Assembly (NCBI GenBank): GCA_036266975.1 | Contig: DATAWZ010000156.1 | Coordinates: forward strand, 1 to 16,043 | Source of the DNA: DATAWZ01 sp036266975 | GTDB lineage: Bacteria; Actinomycetota; Thermoleophilia; Solirubrobacterales; Solirubrobacteraceae | Direction: 5' to 3' | Length of the DNA stretch: 16,043 bases | Shown: piece by piece, positions 4,772 to 11,674 of the stretch | How the letters are laid out: every line of letters begins with the position of its first letter | Position numbering within the stretch: the first letter of the stretch is position 1 | Translations under genes and position numbers: made by a program | Notes under the pieces: model-generated | Databases searched by the model: none | Told to the model about the DNA's origin: nothing | The model's input: only the letters and a program-made list of their open reading frames with translations

Positions 4772-6894
4772 TTGAAGCCGGGCTGGGCCGCGAGCGCGCT
4801 CGCGTCACCCTGACAGTCATATAGAGCAATCCCGGTCTCGTTGAAGGTGAGCGCCGCGCGCGGCGGCTGGGACCCGAGCGGTCCCGCCGGTCCAGAGGAA
4901 TGCCGCGGCGCGCGCGACGGCGAGGCGACGGCGCCGACGCGGTGGTGCCGGTGCACGGTGCCGATCCCGCCGATCGGCCCGCCCCAGTCCGACGGCGGGA
5001 TCGTGCGGCAGACCACGCGCACCGCGGTCGTGGCCGCGTTCCCGCCGCGCTGGGAGAAGGCCCCGCCGACCTCGATGTAGCGGGCCTGTCCGGTGGCGAC
5101 CATCTGCGCCAGCCGCCGCGGGCTCACGGCCGGGTCTGAGCCGTTGTAGCCCGCGAGCGCCGCGACGCGCATGCCGAGCAGGATCAACGGCGCGGCGTTG
5201 AGCGAGTCCTGGGTGAGCAGCGACCAGCGCATGGTCGGCGGCGCGTGGGTCCTGATGAAGTCGACCAGGCGCTCATCGGCGCCGGTGGAGGTGCGACCGG
5301 CGCCGTGCGGGATGTCGCTCTTGGCGTTGGAGTCGCCGGCGGCGGGGAAGGTGCCGTCGACCGGACCGTGCCACACCGTGGTGGCGTAGGCCGCCGGCGC
5401 GACGATGAGCACCCCGAGCAGCGCGGCCATCGTCAGCGGCGCGGTGCGCCGGATGGCGATCAGCGCGATCGTCGCCACCCCGGCCGCGATCGCCAGCGGC
5501 GTGACCCAGTGGGGGTGGTAGCCGAAGTAGCGCATGATCGAGCGCTCGGAGGCGACGGTCAGGGCGACGGCGAGCGCCGGCACGAGGATCCGCAGCGCGG
5601 GGTGCCCGCGACGTATGAGATCGACCATCGAGGCGGCACCGATGCCGAGCATGCCCGCCACGCCGGGGCCGAGCGCCGAGACGTAGTAGGGGTGGATGAT
5701 CCCCTTGCCGAAGTCGAGGACGTACAACTCGGCCAGGAACCACGCCCCCATGATGATCGTGGCCGCGAGCCTGGGGTCATCGCGGCGGCGTACGGTGAGC
5801 AGCGCCGCGATGAGGCCGATCAGTGCGAACGGGACGAGCCAGCCTCCCTGGTCGCCCAGCCCGCTGCCGAAGATGCGCAGCGGTCCGGTGGCGCCGCCGA
5901 AGGGCTGGGGGCCGCCCGGCGCCACCGGCGTCTGCTTGACGTGGTGGACGACCTCGCGCACCTGGCCGTTGGGCAGGCGCACGGCGGTGATCACCTGGCC
6001 GGGGCCGCCCACCTGACCGCCTACGCGGCCGAATCCGTTGTAGACGAACGCCAGTCCGTACTCGGAGTTGTCCTCGGTGCTCCCCACGTACGGACGGTGC
6101 GAGGCCCGCGTGAGGTCGACGGCGGTCAGCCACCAGAGCGAGACCACGGCGCAGATCGCGCCCGCCACGAGCAGGTGCACGATCCGTCTGCGCCACTCGC
6201 CCGGCGCACACACCATGTAGGCCAGGCCGAGCCCCGGAATGACGACCGCCGCCGCGAGGCTCTTGACGTTGAACGCGAGCGCGACGAACACCGCCGCGGC
6301 GACCAGCGTGCGCAGGCGGCCGGTCTCGCACGCGCGCACCCCGAGCGCGCACCCGATCACCATGAACACGATCAGCACCGCGTCGACGTTGTTGTCGCGC
6401 GAGACGGCCACGAGCGAGGGGAACGTCGCGAGCGCGAGCGCGGCCGCCACGCCCGACCACGGGCCGAAGCGCCGCCCCACCAGCCGGTACATGACCGCCA
6501 CCGAGATCACGGTGGCGATCGCCTCCGGCAGCAGCAGGCTGAGGGTCGACAGCCCGAAGATCTTGGCGCTGATGACCTGCACCCACAGCCCGAGCTCGGG
6601 CTTGTCGACGGTGATCAGCCCGCCGGGGTCAAAAGAGACGAAGAAGAAGTCGTGCAGCGAGTGCAGCTCGGACCGGACGGCGGCCGAGTAGAAGATGTTG
6701 GCCCACCCGTTGCGCGAGAGGCCGTGCATCTCCAGCACCGCCGAGAGCGCGAGCACGAGCAGGATCGCGACGTGCTCGGGACCCGCGTTGCGGGACAGGG
6801 AGATCGCGCGCTCGCGAGCTCTCTGGCCAAGGCTGGAGTCGGCGGGCGCCTCGACGATCGGCGGCCGCTCGGTCTCCGTCGTGCTCACGGGCAT
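4768..6894 (-). CDS. Integral membrane glycosyltransferase, family 39 / ArnT-PMT-like
   Basis: This 708-residue polytopic protein begins with a charged cytoplasmic N-terminus, then a hydrophobic helix at about 41-56. The first external loop carries the signature of the actinobacterial GT39-like group: FYSAAVRS (68-75), FFFVSFDPGG (83-92) and VDKPELGLWVQ (96-106). Further marks are SRDNNVD (165-171), NVKSLAA (209-215) and VYNGFGR (284-290). About ten membrane helices continue to roughly residue 500, followed by an extracytoplasmic C-terminal domain. Such enzymes transfer a sugar from a polyprenyl-phosphate donor to cell-envelope acceptors; the substrate cannot be read here. A Gly/Pro-rich insertion (about 300-335) lies in an outer loop. 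ATG 6894 is the first credible start. Upstream on the same strand is the M48 protease, 101 bp away. Confidence 0.85.
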   Translation of the reverse strand: MPVSTTETERPPIVEAPADSSLGQRARERAISLSRNAGPEHVAILLVLALSAVLEMHGLSRNGWANIFYSAAVRSELHSLHDFFFVSFDPGGLITVDKPELGLWVQVISAKIFGLSTLSLLLPEAIATVISVAVMYRLVGRRFGPWSGVAAALALATFPSLVAVSRDNNVDAVLIVFMVIGCALGVRACETGRLRTLVAAAVFVALAFNVKSLAAAVVIPGLGLAYMVCAPGEWRRRIVHLLVAGAICAVVSLWWLTAVDLTRASHRPYVGSTEDNSEYGLAFVYNGFGRVGGQVGGPGQVITAVRLPNGQVREVVHHVKQTPVAPGGPQPFGGATGPLRIFGSGLGDQGGWLVPFALIGLIAALLTVRRRDDPRLAATIIMGAWFLAELYVLDFGKGIIHPYYVSALGPGVAGMLGIGAASMVDLIRRGHPALRILVPALAVALTVASERSIMRYFGYHPHWVTPLAIAAGVATIALIAIRRTAPLTMAALLGVLIVAPAAYATTVWHGPVDGTFPAAGDSNAKSDIPHGAGRTSTGADERLVDFIRTHAPPTMRWSLLTQDSLNAAPLILLGMRVAALAGYNGSDPAVSPRRLAQMVATGQARYIEVGGAFSQRGGNAATTAVRVVCRTIPPSDWGGPIGGIGTVHRHHRVGAVASPSRAPRHSSGPAGPLGSQPPRAALTFNETGIALYDCQGDASALAAQPGFN

Positions 6895-6950
6895 AGGATG
6901 TTCGTGGGGTGGGCCGACGGTCGATGAGGAGTTCGTTGTGTTCGATCAAT

Positions 6951-6974
6951 GGGGACGGGCCGAACCCGGTCCCC
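6951..6974 (-). terminator. Stem-loop after the M48 protease gene
   Basis: GGGGAC (6951-6956) pairs with GTCCCC (6969-6974), and GGG (6957-6959) pairs with CCC (6965-6967) with one bulged G. The result is a 9-bp GC stem with a 5-nt loop, 22 bp beyond the protease stop. There is no U tract on the minus-strand side, so it is a possible terminator or attenuator before the glycosyltransferase gene, not a certain one. The rest of the 101-bp gap shows no clear promoter or Shine-Dalgarno sequence. Confidence 0.45.
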
Positions 6975-6995
6975 GCAGTGCTGGGGCGACACGGG

Positions 6996-8243
6996 TCAGT
7001 ACCCGGCCCGGACGCCGCGTGCGTAGGCACGCGCGACGCCGATCCGCTCGACCGCCGGCGGGTGTGTGCCGAACAGTCGCACGAGCAGCCGGGGCGGGTC
7101 GGGGTCGGCGAGATTCTGACGCACGATCCGCTGCTCGAAGGAGACGAAGGGCTCGGGCTCGTCGGTGAGCGCAAGCGCGAAGGCGTCCGCGCGCGACTCC
7201 ACCCGGCGCGAGAGCGCCGAGCCCGGAGGCCCCATGAGGGCCCCGACGACGCCGGCCGCGAGCGCCAGCGGCGCCACCGTCGCCGGGCCGGGCTCGGGCG
7301 AGCGATCGAGCGCACCGGTGACCCGGGCGACGGCGCGAGCGGCCACCGGCGCCATCGCCGCGAGCGCGACGAGGCGATTCTGGACGTCGCGATGGCGGAC
7401 GTGGGCGAGCTCGTGGGCGACGACCAGGCGGGCCTCGGCGGGCGAGAACTCGCGCAGCAGCGTGTCCCAGAGCACGATGCGCCGGCTCGCGCCGTAGCCG
7501 GCGACGTAGGCGTTGGCCGCCGTCGTGCGACGGCTGGCATCAGACTCGTAGACCTCGCGCACGCGCACGCCGGCTCGCCGGGCCAGATCGAGCACCTGCT
7601 CGCGCAGCTCGCCGGCCGGCAGCGGCGTGAAGCGGTTGAAGAGCGGGTCGAGCGCGACGGGGGCCAGAAAGCTCAGCGCGGCGCCCGCGCCGACGGCCCC
7701 GACGGCGCCCGGCAGCCACCAGCGATCGCCCCGCCGGCGCATCAGGCCCACGGTGGCGGGCGCGGCGAGCGCCGCCAGGCCCGCGCCGATCGCGGTCGCC
7801 TTGGCCGTGTCGCCGGCCCAGCCACGCCAGGACTGGGTGGCCAGCCCGACGCGCAGAGCCCGTCGCCGGGTGAGCGCAGCGGTGGGAAGCCCGACGACGG
7901 TATCGACGGCCGCCAGCCCCGCCGCGGTGAGGGCGGTCGCCGCCAGCGGAGCGCGCTGGGCACGCAGCAGGGCCGCCGGGGGGCGGCGGGCGAGGGCGAG
8001 CAGCACGCCTCCCTGAAGCAGCCCTCCCGCGGCGCCCAGGGCCATCTGGCCGAGGCCGTAGCGCCGCGCACGGCCGATCTCCTGCGCGCTCCAGAGCTCC
8101 TCGGCGGCGACCGGATCGGGGACGATCAGCCCGCTCCGGGGCGCCAGAAGCGCGCTCGAGAGCCCCGCAGCCACGGGCGCGCAGGCCAACGCGAGACGCC
8201 AACCAGCCTGGCGGTGTGTCCTTTCTGCCGCTACGGTGTTCAT
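6996..8243 (-). CDS. M48 (Ste24-like) membrane zinc metalloprotease
   Basis: The 415-residue membrane protein has a Ste24/HtpX-type catalytic core. HELAH (277-281) supplies two zinc-ligand histidines and the catalytic Glu. ESRADAFAL (349-357) supplies the third ligand E349. NAYVAGYGASRRIVLWDTLL (244-263) precedes the helix, and THPPAVERI (393-401) follows near the C-terminus, as in CAAX-protease-1-like proteins. Hydrophobic helices lie at about 15-33, 65-86, 98-118, 146-165 and 178-197, with more around 293-340. In bacteria this family is thought to do membrane protein quality control; no prenylated substrate is implied. I chose the ATG at 8243 (MNTVAAERTH) over a start 40 codons upstream because the longer N-terminus is low-quality and would consume the divergent promoter region. 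Confidence 0.87.
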   Translation of the reverse strand: MNTVAAERTHRQAGWRLALACAPVAAGLSSALLAPRSGLIVPDPVAAEELWSAQEIGRARRYGLGQMALGAAGGLLQGGVLLALARRPPAALLRAQRAPLAATALTAAGLAAVDTVVGLPTAALTRRRALRVGLATQSWRGWAGDTAKATAIGAGLAALAAPATVGLMRRRGDRWWLPGAVGAVGAGAALSFLAPVALDPLFNRFTPLPAGELREQVLDLARRAGVRVREVYESDASRRTTAANAYVAGYGASRRIVLWDTLLREFSPAEARLVVAHELAHVRHRDVQNRLVALAAMAPVAARAVARVTGALDRSPEPGPATVAPLALAAGVVGALMGPPGSALSRRVESRADAFALALTDEPEPFVSFEQRIVRQNLADPDPPRLLVRLFGTHPPAVERIGVARAYARGVRAGY

Positions 8244-8252
8244 GGTGCCGAG

Positions 8253-8266
8253 GGGACTGTAGTCCC
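8253..8266. repeat. Inverted repeat in the divergent protease/phosphoesterase spacer
   Basis: GGGACT (8253-8258) and AGTCCC (8261-8266) are exact inverted copies around a GT centre, 10 bp upstream of the protease ATG in a 122-bp divergent intergenic region. The size and position suit an operator for a dimeric regulator or a 5' UTR hairpin on the protease mRNA. No convincing -35/-10 pair was found for either gene in this spacer. Confidence 0.35.
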
Positions 8267-8365
8267 GCCCGCCCGTCTCCGGGCCGCTGGGGCACGACGT
8301 CCTCGGCGCCGACTGATGTCCGGCGCATGGCGCGCCGCGCCTGCCCTCTCTCCCCGCCGACACCC

Positions 8366-9097
8366 GTGAAGGTTGCCGTAATCTCCGATATTCACGCCAA
8401 CCGCCATGCGCTCGAAGCCGTTCTCGAGGACATTGCGGGCAGCGACGCCGACAGCATCTGGTGCCTCGGCGACCTCGTCGGCTACGGCGCCGACCCCGAC
8501 GCGTGCGTCGAGCTCACCCGACAGCACGCGCAGATCTGCCTGGCCGGCAACCACGACCTCGCGGTCACCGGCGAGATCCCGTTAGGAGAATTCTCACGCG
8601 GCGCGAGCCTGGCCGCGCAGTGGACCCAGCAGGTGATGCAGCAGGAGAACCTGCGCTTCCTGTCCTCGCTGTCGCCCCAGGCCACCGGTGAGGCCGTCGG
8701 CCTCTACCACGCCAGCCCGCGCGACCCGGTATGGGAGTACGTGCTGTCGGCGCTGCTCGCCGAGCTGTGCCTCGACGAGCAGTCCCATCGCGTCTGCCTG
8801 GTCGGCCACTCGCACGTCGCGCTCTCGTTCGTGCGCCGGGACGGCGAGCTGGCCACCGGCGAGCCGCAGCGCGGCGGCGTCGTCCTCGACCTCTCCCAGA
8901 GCGAGTGGCTGCTGAACCCGGGCAGCGTCGGACAGCCCCGCGACAGCGACCCGCGCGCCGCCTGGATGCTGCTCGACCTCGACGACTGGCGGGCGACCTA
9001 CCGGCGCGTGGAGTACGACATCGAGGGCGCGGCGGCGGCGATCCGCGCGGCCCGGCTGCCGGACTCGCTCGCCGACCGCCTGCACTACGGGCAATGA
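8366..9097 (+). CDS. Calcineurin-like metallophosphoesterase
   Basis: The 243-residue cytoplasmic protein carries all metal-binding blocks of the metallophosphatase fold: SDIHAN (D8, H10), GDLVGYG (D36), GNHD (N62, H63), an active-site His in LYHASPRD (H115), and GHSH (H148, H150). NPGSVGQPRD (184-193) is typical of the YfcE/PrpA-like single-domain group. These enzymes hydrolyse phosphomono- or phosphodiesters, and some relatives dephosphorylate proteins. The GTG at 8366 places the fold's first strand (VKVAVISDIH) right at the N-terminus as in relatives; an in-frame ATG at 8327 would add 13 unremarkable residues. The TGA overlaps the ATG of the next gene (ATGA 9094-9097). Co-transcription with a Ser/Thr kinase suggests, but does not prove, a phosphoprotein substrate. 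Confidence 0.9.
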   Translation: MKVAVISDIHANRHALEAVLEDIAGSDADSIWCLGDLVGYGADPDACVELTRQHAQICLAGNHDLAVTGEIPLGEFSRGASLAAQWTQQVMQQENLRFLSSLSPQATGEAVGLYHASPRDPVWEYVLSALLAELCLDEQSHRVCLVGHSHVALSFVRRDGELATGEPQRGGVVLDLSQSEWLLNPGSVGQPRDSDPRAAWMLLDLDDWRATYRRVEYDIEGAAAAIRAARLPDSLADRLHYGQ

Positions 9098-9789
9098 GGT
9101 CGCGAGCGCGCGCACTGCTCCCGCTCCCGCTCGGCGCCCTGATGGTCGGCCTGGCGGCGTGCAACGGCGGCTCGACGGCGAATCTCATCCCCGCCGGGGC
9201 GGGCCCCACGCTCCAGCACGACTTCGATCAGGTGTCGGCTGACGTGGCCGCGGGCGACTGCGGCGGGGCCCGGTACTGGGCCCAGCAGGCGGGCCGCGAC
9301 GTCGCCAATCTGCCCTCGAGCGTGGCCAGCTCGCTGCGCAGCCGCCTGCGGCAGGGCGTGGAGACGCTCACGTCGCTCGCCTCGAGCCAATGCTCGACGA
9401 CGGGCAACTCGACGAGCGCGAGCACCACGCCGGCGTCGACGACCTCCACGCCCAAGACGACGAGCACGGCGACGACGACCACCCAGACGACGACGCAGAC
9501 CGCGACCACGCCGCCGGCCACGGCGCCCCTCAACACGGGCACGTCGACGAGCTCGTCGACCTCGACCGGGCCGAGCAACGGCGGCACGCCGGTGACCCCG
9601 CCGCCGACCCCCCCGACCGCCAGCACGACCACGACCACGACCGTGGGCGCCGGAGGCCCGGGCGGCGCCGCACCGCCGGCGGGTCCCATCCAGGGCCAAG
9701 GCGCCAACCAGCAGAACGTGCGCAAGCTCGGCCCGGGCCGCGGCCTGCGCCTGGGCTGGTGGCGGCACGAGCACGGGTGGCGCCGATGA
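9094..9789 (+). CDS. Thr/Ser-rich lipoprotein of unknown function
   Basis: The 231-residue product has a basic N-terminus, a hydrophobic segment and a lipobox LAAC with the lipidated Cys at 23. A small helical domain with three further Cys (in GDCGGARYWAQQ and SSQC) covers about 40-105. A long low-complexity Thr/Ser/Pro/Gly linker follows, then a basic, Trp-containing end. I recognise no family. It would be anchored on the outer face of the membrane, with the Thr-rich part spanning the cell wall and possibly O-glycosylated (inference). ATGA overlaps at both ends tie it to the phosphoesterase and the kinase, so it may be a sensor or partner of the kinase. In the last 60 bp another frame gives a Gly/Thr-rich ending, so the exact C-terminus is somewhat uncertain. 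Confidence 0.75.
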   Translation: MRSRARALLPLPLGALMVGLAACNGGSTANLIPAGAGPTLQHDFDQVSADVAAGDCGGARYWAQQAGRDVANLPSSVASSLRSRLRQGVETLTSLASSQCSTTGNSTSASTTPASTTSTPKTTSTATTTTQTTTQTATTPPATAPLNTGTSTSSSTSTGPSNGGTPVTPPPTPPTASTTTTTTVGAGGPGGAAPPAGPIQGQGANQQNVRKLGPGRGLRLGWWRHEHGWRR

Positions 9790-11045
9790 GCGTCGAGCAG
9801 ATCGCCGGGCGCTACCAGCTGAAGGGACGGCTCGGATTCGGCGGCATGTCGACTGTGCATCTCGCGCTCGACACCCGCCTGGAGCGCCAGGTCGCGGTCA
9901 AGCTTCTCGCCGAGCACCTGGCCGAGGATCCGACCTTCGTCTCGCGCTTCCAGCGCGAGGCCCAGGCGGCGGCACGCCTGGTGCACCCGAACATCGTGCA
10001 GGTCTTCGACTCCGGCCTGGACGAGCGCAGCGGGCAGCACTTCATCGTCATGGAGTACATCGAGGGCCACTCGTGTGCGGAGATCCTGCGCGACGACGGC
10101 TGGGTCGACGTCCCGGAGGCCCTCTCGATCGTCGAGCAGGCGTGCGAGGGGCTCTACTACGCTCATCGCCACGGGGTCGTGCACCGCGACGTCAAGCCCG
10201 GCAACCTGCTGCGCTCCGGCGAGGGAACGGTCAAGCTCGCCGACTTCGGGATCGCCAAGGCGACCGAGCAGTCGAGCATCACCCAGGTCGGATCGGTCCT
10301 CGGCACGGCCGCCTACCTCGCCCCCGAGCAGGCCCGGGGCGAGGACGCCGGCCCGCGTGCGGACCTGTACGCGCTCGGGGTCGTCACGTATCAGCTCATC
10401 TCCGGGCGGCTGCCCTACGAGGCGACCTCGCTCACCGAGCTGGCGCTCAAGCAGCAGCAGCAGGAGCCCCCGCTGCTCGACAGCCTCGTCGCGGCGGTGA
10501 CCCCGGAGCTCGCCGACGCGGTCGCCTGCGCGCTCGCGCTGGATCCGCTCGAGCGCTACGGCGACGGGCGCGAGATGTCGGCCGCGCTCGGCGCCGGGGC
10601 CCGCGGCGAGCTCACCGACGCGACCCGCGGCCTCGCCCGCGACGCACCGACGTCGGCGACCAAGGTCGTCAGCAGCCGCGGGGCCGCCGGCGGTGCGCGG
10701 AGCCCGTTGGGCGCCCGCGGCGCCTCGGGCGGCGGTCGAAGCGGCGCCACGACCCGATACCCCGCGGGGCCCCGCACCGGGGAGGTCACACCCCGCCGAC
10801 CCCGACAGGGGCCCCCGCGCTCTCGCCCGGCGCCGACCGCCGAGCCCAGGGCCGCGCGCGGCGGCGGCGGGCGACGGCTGCTCATCCTGTGCCTGGTCCT
10901 GCTCGCGTTCGTCGCGGGCGCGGTGGCCGTGCTCGCGGCGTCCAAGAGCTCGAGCGGTGGGGTCCACCTGGTCAACGTGCTGCGCAGCGACGTGCAGAGC
11001 GAGGTCGGCGCGCTCAAGCAGCTGGTCAGTCAGAACTCCCAGTAG
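9786..11045 (+). CDS. PknB-type membrane Ser/Thr protein kinase
   Basis: The 419-residue kinase has a complete N-terminal catalytic domain (about 10-270). It shows the Gly-rich loop GFGGMSTVH (17-25), VAVK with K39, the HRDVKPGN catalytic loop (133-140, D135), DFG (153-155), an activation segment rich in Ser/Thr (SSITQVGS) and APE (179-181). A disordered Arg/Pro/Gly juxtamembrane region spans about 285-362. One TM helix (about 364-385) and a short outer tail of about 34 residues follow. There are no PASTA repeats, so it is not a standard muropeptide-sensing PknB; the co-operonic lipoprotein may supply the sensory part. It starts in an ATGA overlap (9786-9789). Its 3' end overlaps the converging marR gene by 20 bp. 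Confidence 0.93.
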   Translation: MSVEQIAGRYQLKGRLGFGGMSTVHLALDTRLERQVAVKLLAEHLAEDPTFVSRFQREAQAAARLVHPNIVQVFDSGLDERSGQHFIVMEYIEGHSCAEILRDDGWVDVPEALSIVEQACEGLYYAHRHGVVHRDVKPGNLLRSGEGTVKLADFGIAKATEQSSITQVGSVLGTAAYLAPEQARGEDAGPRADLYALGVVTYQLISGRLPYEATSLTELALKQQQQEPPLLDSLVAAVTPELADAVACALALDPLERYGDGREMSAALGAGARGELTDATRGLARDAPTSATKVVSSRGAAGGARSPLGARGASGGGRSGATTRYPAGPRTGEVTPRRPRQGPPRSRPAPTAEPRAARGGGGRRLLILCLVLLAFVAGAVAVLAASKSSSGGVHLVNVLRSDVQSEVGALKQLVSQNSQ

Positions 11046-11583
11046 GCGGTCCGCAGGGCCGATCCCCCGGAGGCCCGCAGGGCGCGGCTCCAGCCGCCTC
11101 CTCGGCCAGGATGCGCCACCCTCCGATGAAGTGCCCCCGCATCTGCGACCCCATCCGCTCGAGCGCCCGGCGCAGCGGCGCCAGACGCTCGACGGCGAGA
11201 CGCTGGACCTCGTCGCGATGCTCCTCGCGCAGGCTCACCAGCGTGCGGCGGCGGTCCTCCTCGTCGGGATGCCGCTCGAGCACTCCCGCGCGGTCGAGCT
11301 CGCCGACCATCAGGCTGGTGGCGGCCAGGCCGAGGCCCACCCGCTCGGACAGCGATCCGACCGACGTCGGGCCGTCGAGCGCCACGGCGACGATCACCGG
11401 CAGGTGCCGCGGGCCCAGCCCGAGCTCGAGCAACGCGGCGATGAAGGGCGGCGGCCCCGGGTGCTCGGCGTCGGGCGAGGCCGGCATCCCCCGCTTCAGC
11501 CCGCGCAGGACCTGCGGCATGATGCGTACGAGCTCGAGCAGATCGCGCTCGAGGCTCTCGTCGGCTTCCGCCTTGACATTCAT
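11026..11583 (-). CDS. MarR-family transcriptional regulator
   Basis: The 185-residue DNA-binding protein has a helical dimerisation region (about 5-60) and a winged helix-turn-helix: TSVGSLSERVGLGLAATSLMVGELDRAGVLERH (about 73-105) with the wing motif DEEDRRRTLVSL (107-118). A long C-terminal dimer helix follows, then a Gly/Pro/Cys tail made partly of a 9-bp direct repeat (11051-11059, 11075-11083). The ATG at 11583 starts the protein just before the helical region, without a Shine-Dalgarno sequence. A -10-like TAGAGT ends 7 nt before the ATG, suggesting a leaderless mRNA. It is divergent from the MMPL transporter gene and most likely represses both. Its last 20 bp overlap the kinase gene. 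Confidence 0.9.
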   Translation of the reverse strand: MNVKAEADESLERDLLELVRIMPQVLRGLKRGMPASPDAEHPGPPPFIAALLELGLGPRHLPVIVAVALDGPTSVGSLSERVGLGLAATSLMVGELDRAGVLERHPDEEDRRRTLVSLREEHRDEVQRLAVERLAPLRRALERMGSQMRGHFIGGWRILAEEAAGAAPCGPPGDRPCGPPTGSSD

Positions 11584-11600
11584 TGTTTGAACTCTAAAGT
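11573..11600 (+). promoter_or_regulatory. Promoter of the MMPL gene
   Basis: A perfect -35 TTGACA (11573-11578) is followed after 16 bp by TAAAGT (11595-11600), which matches TATAAT at four positions. Predicted transcription starts near 11607, about 68 nt before the ATG at 11675. The -35 lies inside the first codons of marR, so marR and mmpL promoters are physically interleaved. Confidence 0.65.
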
Positions 11601-11618
11601 GTTTGAGGATCAAAGCAA
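11591..11618 (-). promoter_or_regulatory. Promoter of marR, probably leaderless
   Basis: On the minus strand TTGCTT (11618-11613) and TAGAGT (11596-11591) are spaced by 16 bp. The -10 ends 7 nt before the marR ATG, so the predicted start of transcription falls at or next to the A of the start codon. It overlaps the -10 of the opposing mmpL promoter by two bases. Confidence 0.45.
11602..11614. promoter_or_regulatory. Candidate MarR operator
   Basis: TTTGA-GGA-TCAAA is a perfect 5-bp inverted repeat with a 3-bp centre, AT-rich in an otherwise GC-rich region, and covers the predicted mmpL transcription start. A second copy of the half-site, GTTTGA, lies at 11585-11590 (first copy 11601-11606), 16 bp away in direct orientation. 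The location between marR and its divergent target fits the usual MarR autorepression design. Confidence 0.5.
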
Positions 11619-11658
11619 GCCCGCGTGTGCCGCACCGCCGGTCTCGTGACCCCCCTCC

Positions 11659-11664
11659 AAGGAG
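11659..11664 (+). promoter_or_regulatory. Ribosome binding site of the MMPL gene
   Basis: AAGGAG lies 10 nt before the ATG at 11675. It is one of the few clear Shine-Dalgarno sequences in the window and decides this start over in-frame codons further upstream, which would begin inside the promoter. Confidence 0.7.
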
Positions 11665-11674
11665 ACCACGCCTG

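Noticed and set aside
5245..6927. 560-codon open frame on plus, opposite the glycosyltransferase
   Set aside because: Extremely rich in Arg, Asp, His and Gly with no hydrophobic core; a shadow of the membrane protein frame.
8244..8363. Longer N-terminus for the M48 protease
   Set aside because: The extra 40 residues are Cys/Pro/Arg-rich, unlike the family, and would occupy the spacer to the divergent gene.
9228..10967. 579-codon open frame on minus, opposite lipoprotein and kinase
   Set aside because: The plus strand has complete kinase motifs and coupled starts; the minus frame is an antisense shadow.
11084..11097. GCGGCT-CC-AGCCGC hairpin 40 bp past the kinase stop as a terminator
   Set aside because: It lies inside marR coding sequence, has almost no loop and no T tract; similar short GC repeats occur throughout the window.
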